Source: Asparagopsis taxiformis
Taxonomy: Eukaryota > Rhodophyta > Florideophyceae > Bonnemaisoniales > Bonnemaisoniaceae
Direction: 5' to 3'
Assembly: GCA_030407315.1 (NCBI GenBank)
Contig: JALQPE010000143.1
Span: 1 to 64,000 of the forward strand
Length of the DNA stretch: 64,000 bases
Of the stretch, positions 23,809 to 33,008 are shown piece by piece (position 1 is the stretch's first letter; the number at the start of each line of letters is the position of its first letter). The translations under genes were made by a program, and so were the position numbers. Below the pieces are notes generated by a model. That model worked only from the letters and a program-made list of their open reading frames with translations. It was not told the origin of the DNA and did no database searches.

Positions 23809-25350
23809 TCAATCATCCTCCATTACGCCACAACTGTTATCAGCACTGGCTGCATGGCGCCGCTCCATGCCCCCATACTGTGGGGCATTGATTTCGACAT
23901 TCAGGTTTGCACTCAGGTGTCCAGCATATGGGTCAACGACGAAAAGTTCTGCGCCAATTAGTCCTTGCGCAATCACAAAATCCATTACAGCACCGAGGAT
24001 TGACGTAATATGCAATTGAATCCAATCCTCGGACACTAGAACAAGTGATGAGCAACGGTTTACATCATCAACGACATGAACAATTCCAGACCCCTCTCCG
24101 CTTTGCCACACTTCAGCAGCCTCTCTCGTCACAGTACGGCTTGCAAACACATGCCGTGACTGTGCACTAGTCTGCTGTTCGCTCTCGACAACGTCCGTTT
24201 CTTCCCTTGCTTGCGAGCCTTGGAGACAAGACATGCAGTACACCACCATACCAACTAATTGCTGAAAAGCTACCCCCACATATTGACTGTACCTCCTTGT
24301 AAACTCCTTCTGCCGTGCATCTCCTTTCCCCTTCGGTTCATCCAAACACTCCACAGTAGTCACTAGCCAAGCATCCAGGCGCGCCAGCGTTAGTATGCTC
24401 GTCTCTATGTCCATTACTTGTTCTGGTCGTATCGAATACCCCCTGAAGATGTCCAGTACATTCACAGCTACTCGGTTGTTAAACCATACATCACCATTCA
24501 CTTCCATTCCGAAGTTGTCAGGAACCAAGCCTTTGCTGTATCGCAGCTCTGAGAATGGTGCCGTTCGCCACCTCCCCATATCCAAATCACCGTTGCTTTC
24601 CCGTTTCAAAAGCTTCTCAGACGCTTCGCGCTTTTGATCCTCTCGCTCGTCCATCCCAGCTCGCGTCGTCAGCATCGTGCATCTAGACATTAATTTCGTG
24701 TACCCCAGCGAACCGAACAATCTGTCCCTCGCATTACGCTTCCGTGCACTCATCACGTCGGGCAGTTTCTGCGTCACCTTCACTTTCAATTCCTTGCTCC
24801 CCGCCACAGCCTCTTGACAGCACACACGCTGCTCCTCATCGGAAAACACATCACACCACGGACTTTGACGCAGTACGTGTCGCACCAACTCATTCAGCAG
24901 ATCACTCTCGTCTCTGTACGAAGGTGTATACCACTGCAGATTCTTGATAATATAGCCCGGAGGGGTAGCAATATATCCTACACCGTTTTCGCTCCAAAGT
25001 GTCCCTTCTACCGGCTCTACCTCGATGGTACGTCCAGTCCAACGTCTCTGCGTTTGTTCCGCTATAGGGTCCAGCTCCATAGTCTCGTTCTTGCACCACT
25101 TTGTCAGGTTTTCCTCAACCGCCCTAAGAACTCCAAGGTATTTCACAGGAATGGCTTTCTGTATTTTCGACTTACCGCCACCGTGATCACTGATTCTACC
25201 TGTTCTCGCAATTGCAGTAAGGCTGGCATTTTCCGCCTGCAGAGTCTTCACCTTAGCCTCCAACGCAACCATCTCCGTGGTGAGCGCCTTGTTTGCTATG
25301 TCCTGACTAAAAACTTTTTTCCAGCTCCGCGATCTTCTTCTTCTGCGCAT
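23809..25350 (-). CDS. Unknown 513-residue protein, second frame of a coiled-coil pair
   Basis: I recognise no family. The frame begins with a short Arg-rich start (ATG at 25350). From about residue 15 it forms a coiled coil (SQDIANKALTTEMVALEAKV) that continues without interruption the coiled coil ending the upstream frame. The rest looks like a folded alpha-rich protein with Trp and Cys residues (KYLGVLRAVEENLTKWC, WYTPSYRDESDLLNELV, RDRLFGSLGYTKLM). It overlaps the upstream gene (25307-26092) by 44 bp in the plus-1 frame, so the two are probably one product joined by plus-1 frameshifting or were split by an indel in the run GGAAAAAAGTTTTTAG. It is on the same strand as the SET and methyltransferase genes and is separated from them by a PAL3 copy. 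Confidence 0.6.
   Translation of the reverse strand: MRRRRRSRSWKKVFSQDIANKALTTEMVALEAKVKTLQAENASLTAIARTGRISDHGGGKSKIQKAIPVKYLGVLRAVEENLTKWCKNETMELDPIAEQTQRRWTGRTIEVEPVEGTLWSENGVGYIATPPGYIIKNLQWYTPSYRDESDLLNELVRHVLRQSPWCDVFSDEEQRVCCQEAVAGSKELKVKVTQKLPDVMSARKRNARDRLFGSLGYTKLMSRCTMLTTRAGMDEREDQKREASEKLLKRESNGDLDMGRWRTAPFSELRYSKGLVPDNFGMEVNGDVWFNNRVAVNVLDIFRGYSIRPEQVMDIETSILTLARLDAWLVTTVECLDEPKGKGDARQKEFTRRYSQYVGVAFQQLVGMVVYCMSCLQGSQAREETDVVESEQQTSAQSRHVFASRTVTREAAEVWQSGEGSGIVHVVDDVNRCSSLVLVSEDWIQLHITSILGAVMDFVIAQGLIGAELFVVDPYAGHLSANLNVEINAPQYGGMERRHAASADNSCGVMEDD
25307..25320 (-). promoter_or_regulatory. Candidate plus-1 shifty stop
   Basis: In the zero frame the codons are AAA AGT TTT TAG. The T run is five long, so a Phe tRNA on TTT can re-pair one base downstream, after which the frame reads AGT CAG and continues for almost 500 codons. 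The same signature would be left by a one-base indel in the A6 or T5 run. Confidence 0.4.
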
Positions 25351-26092
25351 TGATGCGACTCGCCATTAAATCGATGGATTCCCGCGGATGCAACCTCTCT
25401 GCCCTCACCGTCCCCCCATCTCGCACGCTATCGGGAATATAATGTCCTCCATCGGCAATAGCCTGACGTCGCGGGGGCGTTACGCGCATATTTGGCACCA
25501 ATGACAGTCTGTTGTGACGAGGCCCGCACTCCGGCTGCTCTCTCCCCTCAGTACCACCTGACCGCCGATGATAGTTGGCATCCTGTGAACGTTGCTCAGA
25601 AACAACATCCCTTGCCGCTATCCTCGGGTCCCTGACTGCATTACCTGCTGGGGCTGATGTACTCGGCATAGTTGGCGCAGTGGGGGTCACAGCCTCCAGT
25701 GTCTCGCGAACCCCCGGCTGGGACTCCGTCTGCAGCACCTCCGCATCTGCCAACCCGGGAGGAACTACCTTTGCCATAGCACTCTGCCGCAATTCCAACA
25801 TGTTTTGAGCCACTATCATGTCATCATCATGATGTTCACTGTCCCTGCGAGCACGCTTGCCTCGGTCAAGCCCCATCTCTCTCCGCGCCGTTCCTCCTTC
25901 CTCACTTTCTCGCTGCGGATCCCCAGTTCTGCGCCGTTCCGTCTTGCAACTACCGGACCGTGGTTCAATGCTGCCGGTAGACCCAGACCGCTTCTTCGCG
26001 CGGGATTGTCGGGCACTCGATACAGCAGCTGCTGACCGGTTTTTCTGGAGGCCCGGAGGCTTTGGAGCTTTCTTCGCAATACGCGGCGGCAT
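25307..26092 (-). CDS. Basic, low-complexity protein, first frame of a coiled-coil pair
   Basis: ATG at 26092 (MPPRIAKKAPKPP) is the first methionine of the frame. The 261-residue product is rich in Lys/Arg/Ser/Pro, with basic clusters (AKKRSGS, KRARRDSE) that could be nuclear localisation signals. It has a disordered middle and a C-terminal coiled coil INAQKKKIAELEKSF before TAG at 25307-25309. The frame +1 to it continues the heptad pattern. Architecture (disordered basic N-terminus, coiled coil, folded C-terminus after the shift) recalls Gag-like or nucleic-acid-binding structural proteins. That is only an analogy. Confidence 0.55.
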   Translation of the reverse strand: MPPRIAKKAPKPPGLQKNRSAAAVSSARQSRAKKRSGSTGSIEPRSGSCKTERRRTGDPQRESEEGGTARREMGLDRGKRARRDSEHHDDDMIVAQNMLELRQSAMAKVVPPGLADAEVLQTESQPGVRETLEAVTPTAPTMPSTSAPAGNAVRDPRIAARDVVSEQRSQDANYHRRSGGTEGREQPECGPRHNRLSLVPNMRVTPPRRQAIADGGHYIPDSVRDGGTVRAERLHPRESIDLMASRINAQKKKIAELEKSF

Positions 26093-26319
26093 AATGAAGC
26101 CTTCCCGGAAGCGATGGAAGGATTGAGTTGCACGAGATACAAAAAATTGCTGTATAGTGTCGGTAACCACAACGGTCTGCGATGAACGTTCAGGTCAGGT
26201 CAAGTACCGGAGAATACGCCAACAGTCCAGATTGTATACGGTAGGCAGTCATCAACAGTATTTAATGAGGTACAATTACAGCTGTCGAGCTAGGCCGCGA
26301 GCACCCCTATGTCCGGAAG

Positions 26320-26525
26320 ACGTCCTGATTTGAATTAAAATTTGGGCTATTCCCAAAAACATGCACATGTGAACATGTTTTTGAGATGGGGGTGTGCCGT
26401 ACGGCACAATCGACCTGCGAAATCGATGTTTTTTGCAAGATTTTTTTCTGCCCTAAATTGTAGAATTTCTGGGCTGGACAGCAATGCAACTGAGCTGGAC
26501 ATCCACCGGGCGTCCATTTCAACTT
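26320..26525 (-). repeat. PAL3 repeat copy F, flanking the SET/methyltransferase cassette
   Basis: Minus orientation; hairpin 26352-26385 with one T-to-C change at its end; palindrome 26394-26407. With copy G (30275, plus) it brackets the cassette as an inverted pair. Confidence 0.88.
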
Positions 26526-26749
26526 GGTCGTGTATTTTGCATCGGCACGCATAACAGCAACCAAGCAGTCAGGTTCACTGCTCGGATGAAGTGCAACTGG
26601 ATTGTGAACGATTGGTTTTTGACAGGCGAGTACTGCTGAATAGGTTTCACTCTGGAGTAATGGTGGCTGGACAGGCTGCATTATATGATATACTTCAACT
26701 CTGGAACGTTGCTTTATTTGTAGTCGAAATGAAAACATCTTTCGTGACC

Positions 26750-27673
26750 CTAATTCCATGCTCTAAACGCTGTCCCATAATGAACGTAGAGCTCCTGCCC
26801 TGGACGGATATCGCGGATTGCACGTACTACGATGATCTTCGGATTTTCTAGGTCCTTCGCCTTGAGCTTCTTCCCCGTCGAACCGCTGCTGTAGTTCTCG
26901 ACAAACTCGACGTTGGCCATCCGCCTGGTGTCTTCCGCCGGAGTGTCCTCACCTCGCAAATACCGCGGGTCGTTGATGAACTGCGCCGAACAGAACGGAG
27001 CCGGAACAATCCAAATTGGATGCTCGATGTTTTCGTCGTCCTCCGCTGTTGCATACAGCTTGATGGCATACATCAAGAATGTTTCCTTCGTTATCGCCAT
27101 GTGACCCTCTCCGTACGCGAACCTCATCGACTCCTTGCTCATATCAGAGTACACAACAGTTCCGTAGTATGCACATACTTCGTCGCCAACATTAAATGTC
27201 TGTTCAGCGAAGAGCCCTCTTCCTGCATTTGGATGCTTAATCAGCGATGGTCGAACGCTCAATTTTTTCGCAACACAATCGTGTGCCCGCATCACGCGAG
27301 GGTTTTCAGTTTGCAACCAGCGGCGCAGGGAAGGTGGCCAATAATGTACCGGTTTTTCCATGTGCTCGTGCGACGCAATCGACTCTGGGCACAGCTGCCA
27401 GAGGTACTGCCGAATATATTTCGGGAACCTCTGGTACAGGGGAAGGCCAGGTGGGGGTTCGATGATCCTGCGTTCCCTCTGTGTACGCATCGTGACAGAG
27501 GGGGACGCCAAGAACTTCTCAGCACTCTGTTTCGCTTCTGTCGTGACCCTCATGTCAGTGTTGTTTGAAAGAATTACACGTGACATGAGAGCACACAGCT
27601 TTGGAAGCGATCGTGCCACACACAATTTGTCCATGTCACTGCCGACGAAAACACGGTGCTCAGGCAAGCTCAT
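26750..27673 (-). CDS. SET-domain protein, downstream frame of a methyltransferase-SET pair
   Basis: 307 codons from ATG at 27673. A SET domain occupies roughly residues 138-302: GRGLFA at 151, AYYG at 168, the FINDP/NVEF equivalents of the 'NHxxxPN' AdoMet-binding stretch at 232-257 (His replaced by Asp), and PGQELYVHYG at 291-300 with the usual terminal Tyr. SET domains transfer methyl groups to protein lysines, usually histones. Residues 2-27 (PEHRVFVGSDMDKLC) are not SET sequence. They look like the strand and acidic turn that follow the AdoMet-binding 'FSGTG' loop in amino-methyltransferases, which the upstream frame lacks. The natural product is therefore probably a single methyltransferase-SET fusion. 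Independent start at the ATGA overlap is the alternative. Confidence 0.8.
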   Translation of the reverse strand: MSLPEHRVFVGSDMDKLCVARSLPKLCALMSRVILSNNTDMRVTTEAKQSAEKFLASPSVTMRTQRERRIIEPPPGLPLYQRFPKYIRQYLWQLCPESIASHEHMEKPVHYWPPSLRRWLQTENPRVMRAHDCVAKKLSVRPSLIKHPNAGRGLFAEQTFNVGDEVCAYYGTVVYSDMSKESMRFAYGEGHMAITKETFLMYAIKLYATAEDDENIEHPIWIVPAPFCSAQFINDPRYLRGEDTPAEDTRRMANVEFVENYSSGSTGKKLKAKDLENPKIIVVRAIRDIRPGQELYVHYGTAFRAWN

Positions 27674-29943
27674 AGCTGCTTTCCCGTTGCAAAAGTGCCA
27701 GAGAATGGATCGACAACAATATCACCAGGCTGTGAATGCTGGCTGATCAACTCCATCATGAGAGCGACGCTCTTCTGCTCTGCACGAACTCTGACCGTAG
27801 CACCGGTTGTGCACCTTGTTCGCCACACCATCTCATTCGAATCGATGGCGGGCATATTGATGGTGACGTTGCACCACGCCGGGTACGTGCCGTCCATGTA
27901 TCCGTGGTTCCTATAGGCCACCATCTCGCTTCCGGTCTTGAACGGAACACCTCGCTTCCAGAAGTGGATAGCGACCTCTGCCATGTTCATGCGTTGGTAC
28001 CTCTTCCGCCCCGGCATTTGATAGAGGTGCCCAGGTAGTCGGACAAACAACAGAGGTACTTCGTCAACGAAGAAAACTGAATTCCGAACGACGTCCTCCT
28101 CCTCCTCCTCCACCTCATCCGCACTTTCTTCGCCACTGTGCTGCGATGCTTCGGAGTCCGAATTCATGGACGTAACCTCTTCTTCATCCGACCCGTCATC
28201 ACTGGCAGCAGCATCGGTTGGGCCTTCTGACTGCGGTCCTTTGTACGTTTCCAAGTAATGGAACCATTCGTAGAACTGCAAAACGGAGCAGAACACGATG
28301 CCGTGGCCACCGGGGCGCAACAGCTCGTCAAACACTTCGATGCTAGCCTGCATATCTTCTGCAGTTAGCCTGTCGTACGAAGAGTTGGAATCGTTCCTCT
28401 TACGACGAACATTGTAGGGCGGATCAGTCAGAATGAGCTGAACGTTGCCCGTGATGGGCACGTGTTCTCGGCTCTCGTCGGCACTGACCAAATCTTCGAA
28501 AGGGACGTCGTACACCCGGCAATACTGACTCATTTTCGAAAGAAAGTCCTTTGCGAGAGCCTGCCCTTCACTTTCCTGCTCTTCTGTCGCATGGGGTGAC
28601 GGTGACGGGGGAGACGGCCCTTGGGCAGTAAGACTGGTCCTCCCAGGTCCAAGTTGAAGCCTGGTTGTGTGTCTTGTCGACGGAACCAAACCTCTCCCTC
28701 CTGTGTTGCGACGAGTGGGAGTGTCATCAACCGGCTTGGGGACCTTTTCTGCGTCCGCGGCTTGTGGTGCCGGGCGGAGGACAGCCATAACGTCTTCGTC
28801 GAGGGTGTCAAAGTACGCTGGCAGCTTGTCCGGATTTCCGCTTGACAAGTATATTTCCAGCGCCCCCCAGCGGTCGGACTCCGGCCAGGTGTACAGGTCC
28901 GGGTTGACGATAAGAAACTGCAACCGGTCGAAGAACTTCCTCACAAGGTCCCTAAATGCACTGTGCTGCGCACTGGTTCTTGTCTCTACTTTTCCACCAT
29001 ATCCATCAGGATGAGATAGGGGAGCTTTGTCGTGGTAGAGATCTAGCTTCTGCTCCATCGGTGCGAATAGACCTTCATCGAGCACGTCAAACCAATGCTC
29101 ACTGCTGTCGAAAATGATGTACGGCGCCATCAACTCTTCGAAGCTGGAAAACTTTGCGGCGAAGGCCACATCGGTCCAAGCATGGTATAAAACTTGAACC
29201 ACGTAACAAGCTCGATTAGTGCTTTCCCGATGGGCTGGGACGCGTGCGGCTTCGTTCCCCTCTTCGGCCGCGTCGCCTATTCGGCGACGCGGCAGGTTCT
29301 TGTTGTGATTTCGGATGATAGACAACGCTTGGAAATACATCAATACCTCGAACGTTTCCGGTGGAGCAAGAACGAAGGCGCTTGGTTCCCCGCGCTGCGG
29401 CGCCTGTAGTGGCGAAGGAAGCATGTTACATCCAATAAGGAAGGTCTGCGGCACGATCCCAGAAAGGATGCAGTGCTCAACCCATTGCCCGATACGCTCA
29501 TCCTGTCTTGAAAACTCGGCAATGGGTAATGCCAGACGAACAATCTGCTTGGCTCGCTCAACGTTCATCTCTGCCATGACGATTTCGGCAACATCCGCCT
29601 CGACTCCAGCATTCTTCGAACGACCGCTGAAGGCCATGCTGAGTCGACCTTGCAGCGCCGCAAATTGTTCTTCCGTGCCCTGCGCAACCCAAGCGCCAAG
29701 GTCCGCGTATGTGAAACCTCCCGGCTTGTCCGTCAAGTCTGCGAAACTTGAGTGGGCGAATAAATCCAGCAAGAGGCGGAGGAAGTCTTTGCCAGCGAGA
29801 GTAGTTTCGCGGGCGGCGCGACCTACGTTTCGACGTGTACCCATGTCACTAGAATCCTCCCAAGGGCTAGCGGGTTCGCGCAGAATTGGCACGGTTGCGT
29901 CGTCAACGATCGGATTGCTGTTGCGCCTGCGCTTATTCGTCAT
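27670..29943 (-). CDS. DNA amino-methyltransferase (N6-adenine or N4-cytosine type)
   Basis: 757 codons from ATG at 29943 (MTNKRRRNSN). The first 450 residues are a helical region of unknown function. A basic, Pro/Ser-rich linker follows (about 400-455). The catalytic motif DPPYN is at residues 507-511, then an acidic insert rich in Asp/Glu/Ser (about 575-625), and the AdoMet-binding loop VVDPFSGTFATG at about 743-754, four codons before the stop. The order 'catalytic motif then AdoMet loop' is that of the beta-like group of amino-methyltransferases. The ORF ends inside the AdoMet fold; the missing strand is encoded at the start of the SET frame. The ATGA overlap and the slippery heptamer just upstream suggest a minus-1 fusion. 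Role: methylation of the exocyclic amine of A or C in DNA. Substrate base cannot be decided from sequence. Confidence 0.82.
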   Translation of the reverse strand: MTNKRRRNSNPIVDDATVPILREPASPWEDSSDMGTRRNVGRAARETTLAGKDFLRLLLDLFAHSSFADLTDKPGGFTYADLGAWVAQGTEEQFAALQGRLSMAFSGRSKNAGVEADVAEIVMAEMNVERAKQIVRLALPIAEFSRQDERIGQWVEHCILSGIVPQTFLIGCNMLPSPLQAPQRGEPSAFVLAPPETFEVLMYFQALSIIRNHNKNLPRRRIGDAAEEGNEAARVPAHRESTNRACYVVQVLYHAWTDVAFAAKFSSFEELMAPYIIFDSSEHWFDVLDEGLFAPMEQKLDLYHDKAPLSHPDGYGGKVETRTSAQHSAFRDLVRKFFDRLQFLIVNPDLYTWPESDRWGALEIYLSSGNPDKLPAYFDTLDEDVMAVLRPAPQAADAEKVPKPVDDTPTRRNTGGRGLVPSTRHTTRLQLGPGRTSLTAQGPSPPSPSPHATEEQESEGQALAKDFLSKMSQYCRVYDVPFEDLVSADESREHVPITGNVQLILTDPPYNVRRKRNDSNSSYDRLTAEDMQASIEVFDELLRPGGHGIVFCSVLQFYEWFHYLETYKGPQSEGPTDAAASDDGSDEEEVTSMNSDSEASQHSGEESADEVEEEEEDVVRNSVFFVDEVPLLFVRLPGHLYQMPGRKRYQRMNMAEVAIHFWKRGVPFKTGSEMVAYRNHGYMDGTYPAWCNVTINMPAIDSNEMVWRTRCTTGATVRVRAEQKSVALMMELISQHSQPGDIVVDPFSGTFATGKQL
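27679..27685 (-). promoter_or_regulatory. Candidate minus-1 slippery heptamer G GGA AAG
   Basis: In the methyltransferase frame the codons are ACG GGA AAG CAG CTA TGA. The heptamer fits X XXY YYZ in the correct phase and lies 6 bases upstream of the TGA at 27670-27672. A minus-1 slip makes the product read ...TGKAAMSLPEHRVFVGSD, which restores the methyltransferase fold and runs into the SET domain. Confidence 0.5.
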
Positions 29944-30274
29944 AATGGAATGAGTGGAAATTCGGTACAGGATGGCGACCGCTCGGCGAGACAGTCAAAT
30001 TTGACGACGTATCTCGTGACGTTTGCACTCTTTCGTGAGGAACACTGGTTGATATCGAACGGAACAGAGTATACGGGTACACAGCACTGGAAAGGTCTTG
30101 AAACCCGTAACCGGTGTAGGTAATAAGTTGTGACGGATACGTGGTAGAGAAAAATATTAAAAAGATTGTGATTCCCTGTCTTTGAGTGTTGTACTGCACG
30201 GCCGCCATGGCGGCTGTGACTGCAGTCACATAGGTTGTCACAGGTGCATCACGCTTACCAGGTGAGCGACATCC
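29944..30274. other. Upstream region of the methyltransferase gene
   Basis: About 330 bp, no gene. This is the only candidate promoter region for the minus-strand cassette; no clear TATA element in the expected place was identified. Confidence 0.3.
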
Positions 30275-30475
30275 GGACGGCCACTGGACATGGGGATGTC
30301 CAGCTCAGATGCATTGCTGGCCAGACCAGAAATTCTACAATTTCGGGCAGAAAAAATATTGCAAAAAACATCGATTCGGGCGGTCGATTGTGCCGTACGG
30401 CACACCCCCATCTCAAAAACATGTTCACATGTGCATGTTTTTGAGAATAGCCCAAATTTTAATTCAAATCAGGAT
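30275..30475 (+). repeat. PAL3 repeat copy G
   Basis: Palindrome 30390-30403; hairpin 30412-30445. Inverted partner of copy F across the methyltransferase-SET genes. Confidence 0.9.
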
Positions 30476-30739
30476 GCAGATATTCGTCTTCTAGCATTGT
30501 CAGAACACATTCGTATAACCACATTTGGAGAACCTGAGCCCAGAGCTATCGGTTTTGGCGGGAGCTAAGCCATATCTCATATAATCAGTAACTACTTCCC
30601 GCCAGCTGAGTGGTGGAACCCCTGCTATTTCTACCAACGAGACATACGGGGTGTCAACTCGGCAATCGTATATGATTTGGGTGCTAAATTTATTCAAGAG
30701 ACGAATGGGCTTCGAAAAGGAGCCCAACAACGTTTTCTT

Positions 30740-31080
30740 GTGATCCATGGGTATAGGACTATCTATTCTTCTCCAGGCTTCCACCATAGCCTCCTCCACC
30801 ACCTCCGTTAATGGATCGAATATCCGAACCGCACCTCAACATGCTTTTCTTCTCATCCATGGGTACTGACATCTCCGAGATGTGAGTCACATGTTCTGCA
30901 GGCTTCCACCGTAGCCGCCTCCTCCGCCTCCGTTAATGGCAACAATATCCGAACCGGACCTCAACATGTTTTTCTTCTCATCCATGGGTACTGACATCTC
31001 ACATGTTCAACATGTGAGATGTCAGTACCGGAGAAGTTCTCCAGGCTTCCTCCGTAGCCACCTCCTCCACCTCCGTCTGT
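30740..31080 (-). repeat. Degenerate tandem repeat, Gly-rich on the minus strand
   Basis: Three units share TCCATGGGTA, CAGGCTTCC and a GCC(T/G)CCTCC-type block that reads as Gly-Gly-Tyr-Gly-Gly on the minus strand. Frames do not line up across units and stops intervene, so it may be a dead Gly-rich gene. A minus-strand frame at 30802-30500 follows it and is unrecognised. Confidence 0.55.
30987..31029. repeat. Palindrome with 1-nt spacer inside the third unit
   Basis: A perfect 21-bp stem (GGTACTGACATCTCACATGT... and its reverse complement) with a single C at 31008. The neighbouring unit has only one arm-like copy. Confidence 0.9.
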
Positions 31081-31604
31081 GGGAATCAACACAACATCAC
31101 CACTGCGTCTTACCTCACACCCACATCTCTCCGGGATGAAAACGGACGGACGACATAGGGTTTGTAGACGTTTAGAATCTTGTTAGAAAAAAGTAAACGA
31201 AAGAGAACTTCTCTTTCATTGAATGATATCTCGTCCCTGTCGCAATATGTTCCATTTTCAATTTCTCGGGTTGCACACCCATCATGGGGATGAAGGCCTG
31301 GATCGAACCCTCCGAGGGTCTTCGATGGATAGGACAGATAGTGGAAGGCTTTTAAGCCTGTGACCAAGCGGCTATTGATTGGTTGGAGGAAGGAAATTAC
31401 AGAGGAAATATAGCTGAGTACGGTGCTCGCGATAGCTGTTAGGTTAAAGTCAAATATGTTTTTCGATTATTTTTCGTACGGAAATGCCTTGCAAAAGACG
31501 ATGCTTTGTCGTTCTCCTGGAGGGAGTCCGTTGCATTGCACTCAATTCGAGAGCATCGTCATGAAGGAGAGGATTCTTTCTGCTTGTTAGAATCGGTTTA
31601 GAGC
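31081..31604. other. Gene-free stretch
   Basis: No coding region or recognised repeat supported, apart from short open readings without a domain. Confidence 0.3.
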
Positions 31605-31806
31605 AGATAGCTAATGCATTACTGGCCAGCCCAGAAATTGTAGAATTTCGGGCAGCAAAAATATTGTAAAAACCTTGATTTGGGCGGTCGATTGTGCCGT
31701 ACGGCACACCCCCATCTCGAAAACATGTTCACATGTGCATGTTTTTGAGAATAGCCCAAATTTTAATTCAAATCAGGGTGTCTAATTTGGCCACAACGGC
31801 CCCAGG
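31605..31806 (+). repeat. PAL3 repeat copy H
   Basis: Palindrome 31694-31707; hairpin 31716-31749 with one A-to-G change in the left stem. Confidence 0.88.
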
Positions 31807-31964
31807 CACCGGCCGCCGCCCCCGAGTGGGGTCATCACTGGCTTCTGTAAGCACTAACTGTAAGGCTAAATGGCGTCTGACGAAGGGTCAATTTCAGGCT
31901 CAATACGCCAGGGACAGGTCTTGGTCCTTGTTCCATCATGGTCCCACCCACTCTCTCACGACCA

Positions 31965-32195
31965 ACCTGAAATGGACGTCCGGTGGATGTCCAGCTCGAT
32001 TGCACTGCTGGCCAGCCCAGAAATTCTAAAATTTCGGGCACAAAAAAATTGTAAAAAATCAACGATTTGGGCGGGTCGATTGTGCCGTACGGCACACCCC
32101 CATCTCAAAAACATGTTCACATGTGCATGTTTTTGAGAATAGCCCAAATTTTAATTCAAATCAGGGTGTCTAATTTGGCCACAACGGCCCCAGGC
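31965..32195 (+). repeat. PAL3 repeat copy I
   Basis: Palindrome 32082-32095; hairpin 32104-32137. Tandem with H and J through the shared linker. Confidence 0.9.
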
Positions 32196-32454
32196 ACCGG
32201 CCGCCGCCCCGAGTGGGGTCATCACTGGCTTCTGTAAGCACTAACTGTGAGGCTAAATGGCGCCGAAAGATGGGTCGATTCCAGGCTTCAAGCCTAAGTT
32301 ATGCTAGGGAGAAATCTTCTTCCGTGTTTCATAATGGTCCCGCCTTACTCCCTCAACACAAACAATACTCACCCATCACGTTACTCATATTCCGTGCACT
32401 TTATATTAGTAGTGAACCCGCCTGCTTAGTTGCTGCAATGCGTGGATGTAGGCA

Positions 32455-32670
32455 GCACACGACCAACCTGAAATGGACGTCCGGTGGATGTCCAGCTCAG
32501 ATGCACTGCTGGCCAGCCCAGAAATTCTAAAATTTCGGGCACAAAAAATCTTGCAAAAATCAACGATTTGGGCGGGTCGATTGTGCCGTACGGCACACCC
32601 CCATCTCAAAAACATGTTCACATGTGCATGTTTTTGAGAATAGCCCAATTTTAACTCAAATCAGGGTGTT
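32455..32670 (+). repeat. PAL3 repeat copy J, just upstream of the ParB/oxygenase gene
   Basis: Palindrome 32583-32596; hairpin 32605-32638. It ends about 340 bp before the next start codon. Confidence 0.9.
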
Positions 32671-33008
32671 CCCCGGATAAAGGGGTGCTCGCAGCCGCCC
32701 CAAAAGCCGCCTAGCTTGACAGCTGTAATTTTAACACATTACACATCAAGGACACTGCCTGCTTCACGCCACCTCGTCAGGTTTCGAGAGCCCGACTCGG
32801 GCCCGTTCCGAACGGACACTCACATCTCGATTGCCTGTCTTGCATTCCAGCGGTCACGATAGGTGTGTACCTAACAAAATTTCGGTTGTATTGTGTTATT
32901 ATTTCCAGCGATTGGCGTTCACGACAATTCTTCAACGTGAAACATACCATCCACATCACTCGAATACGTCAACGTCAACCATCTCTTTTCCTTTCCAACT
33001 CAACAACC

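Noticed and set aside
27670..27673. ATGA stop-start overlap read as a bacterial-type operon
   Set aside because: Everything else in the window (introns, LTR elements, gene style) is eukaryotic; the frame fusion explains the overlap better.
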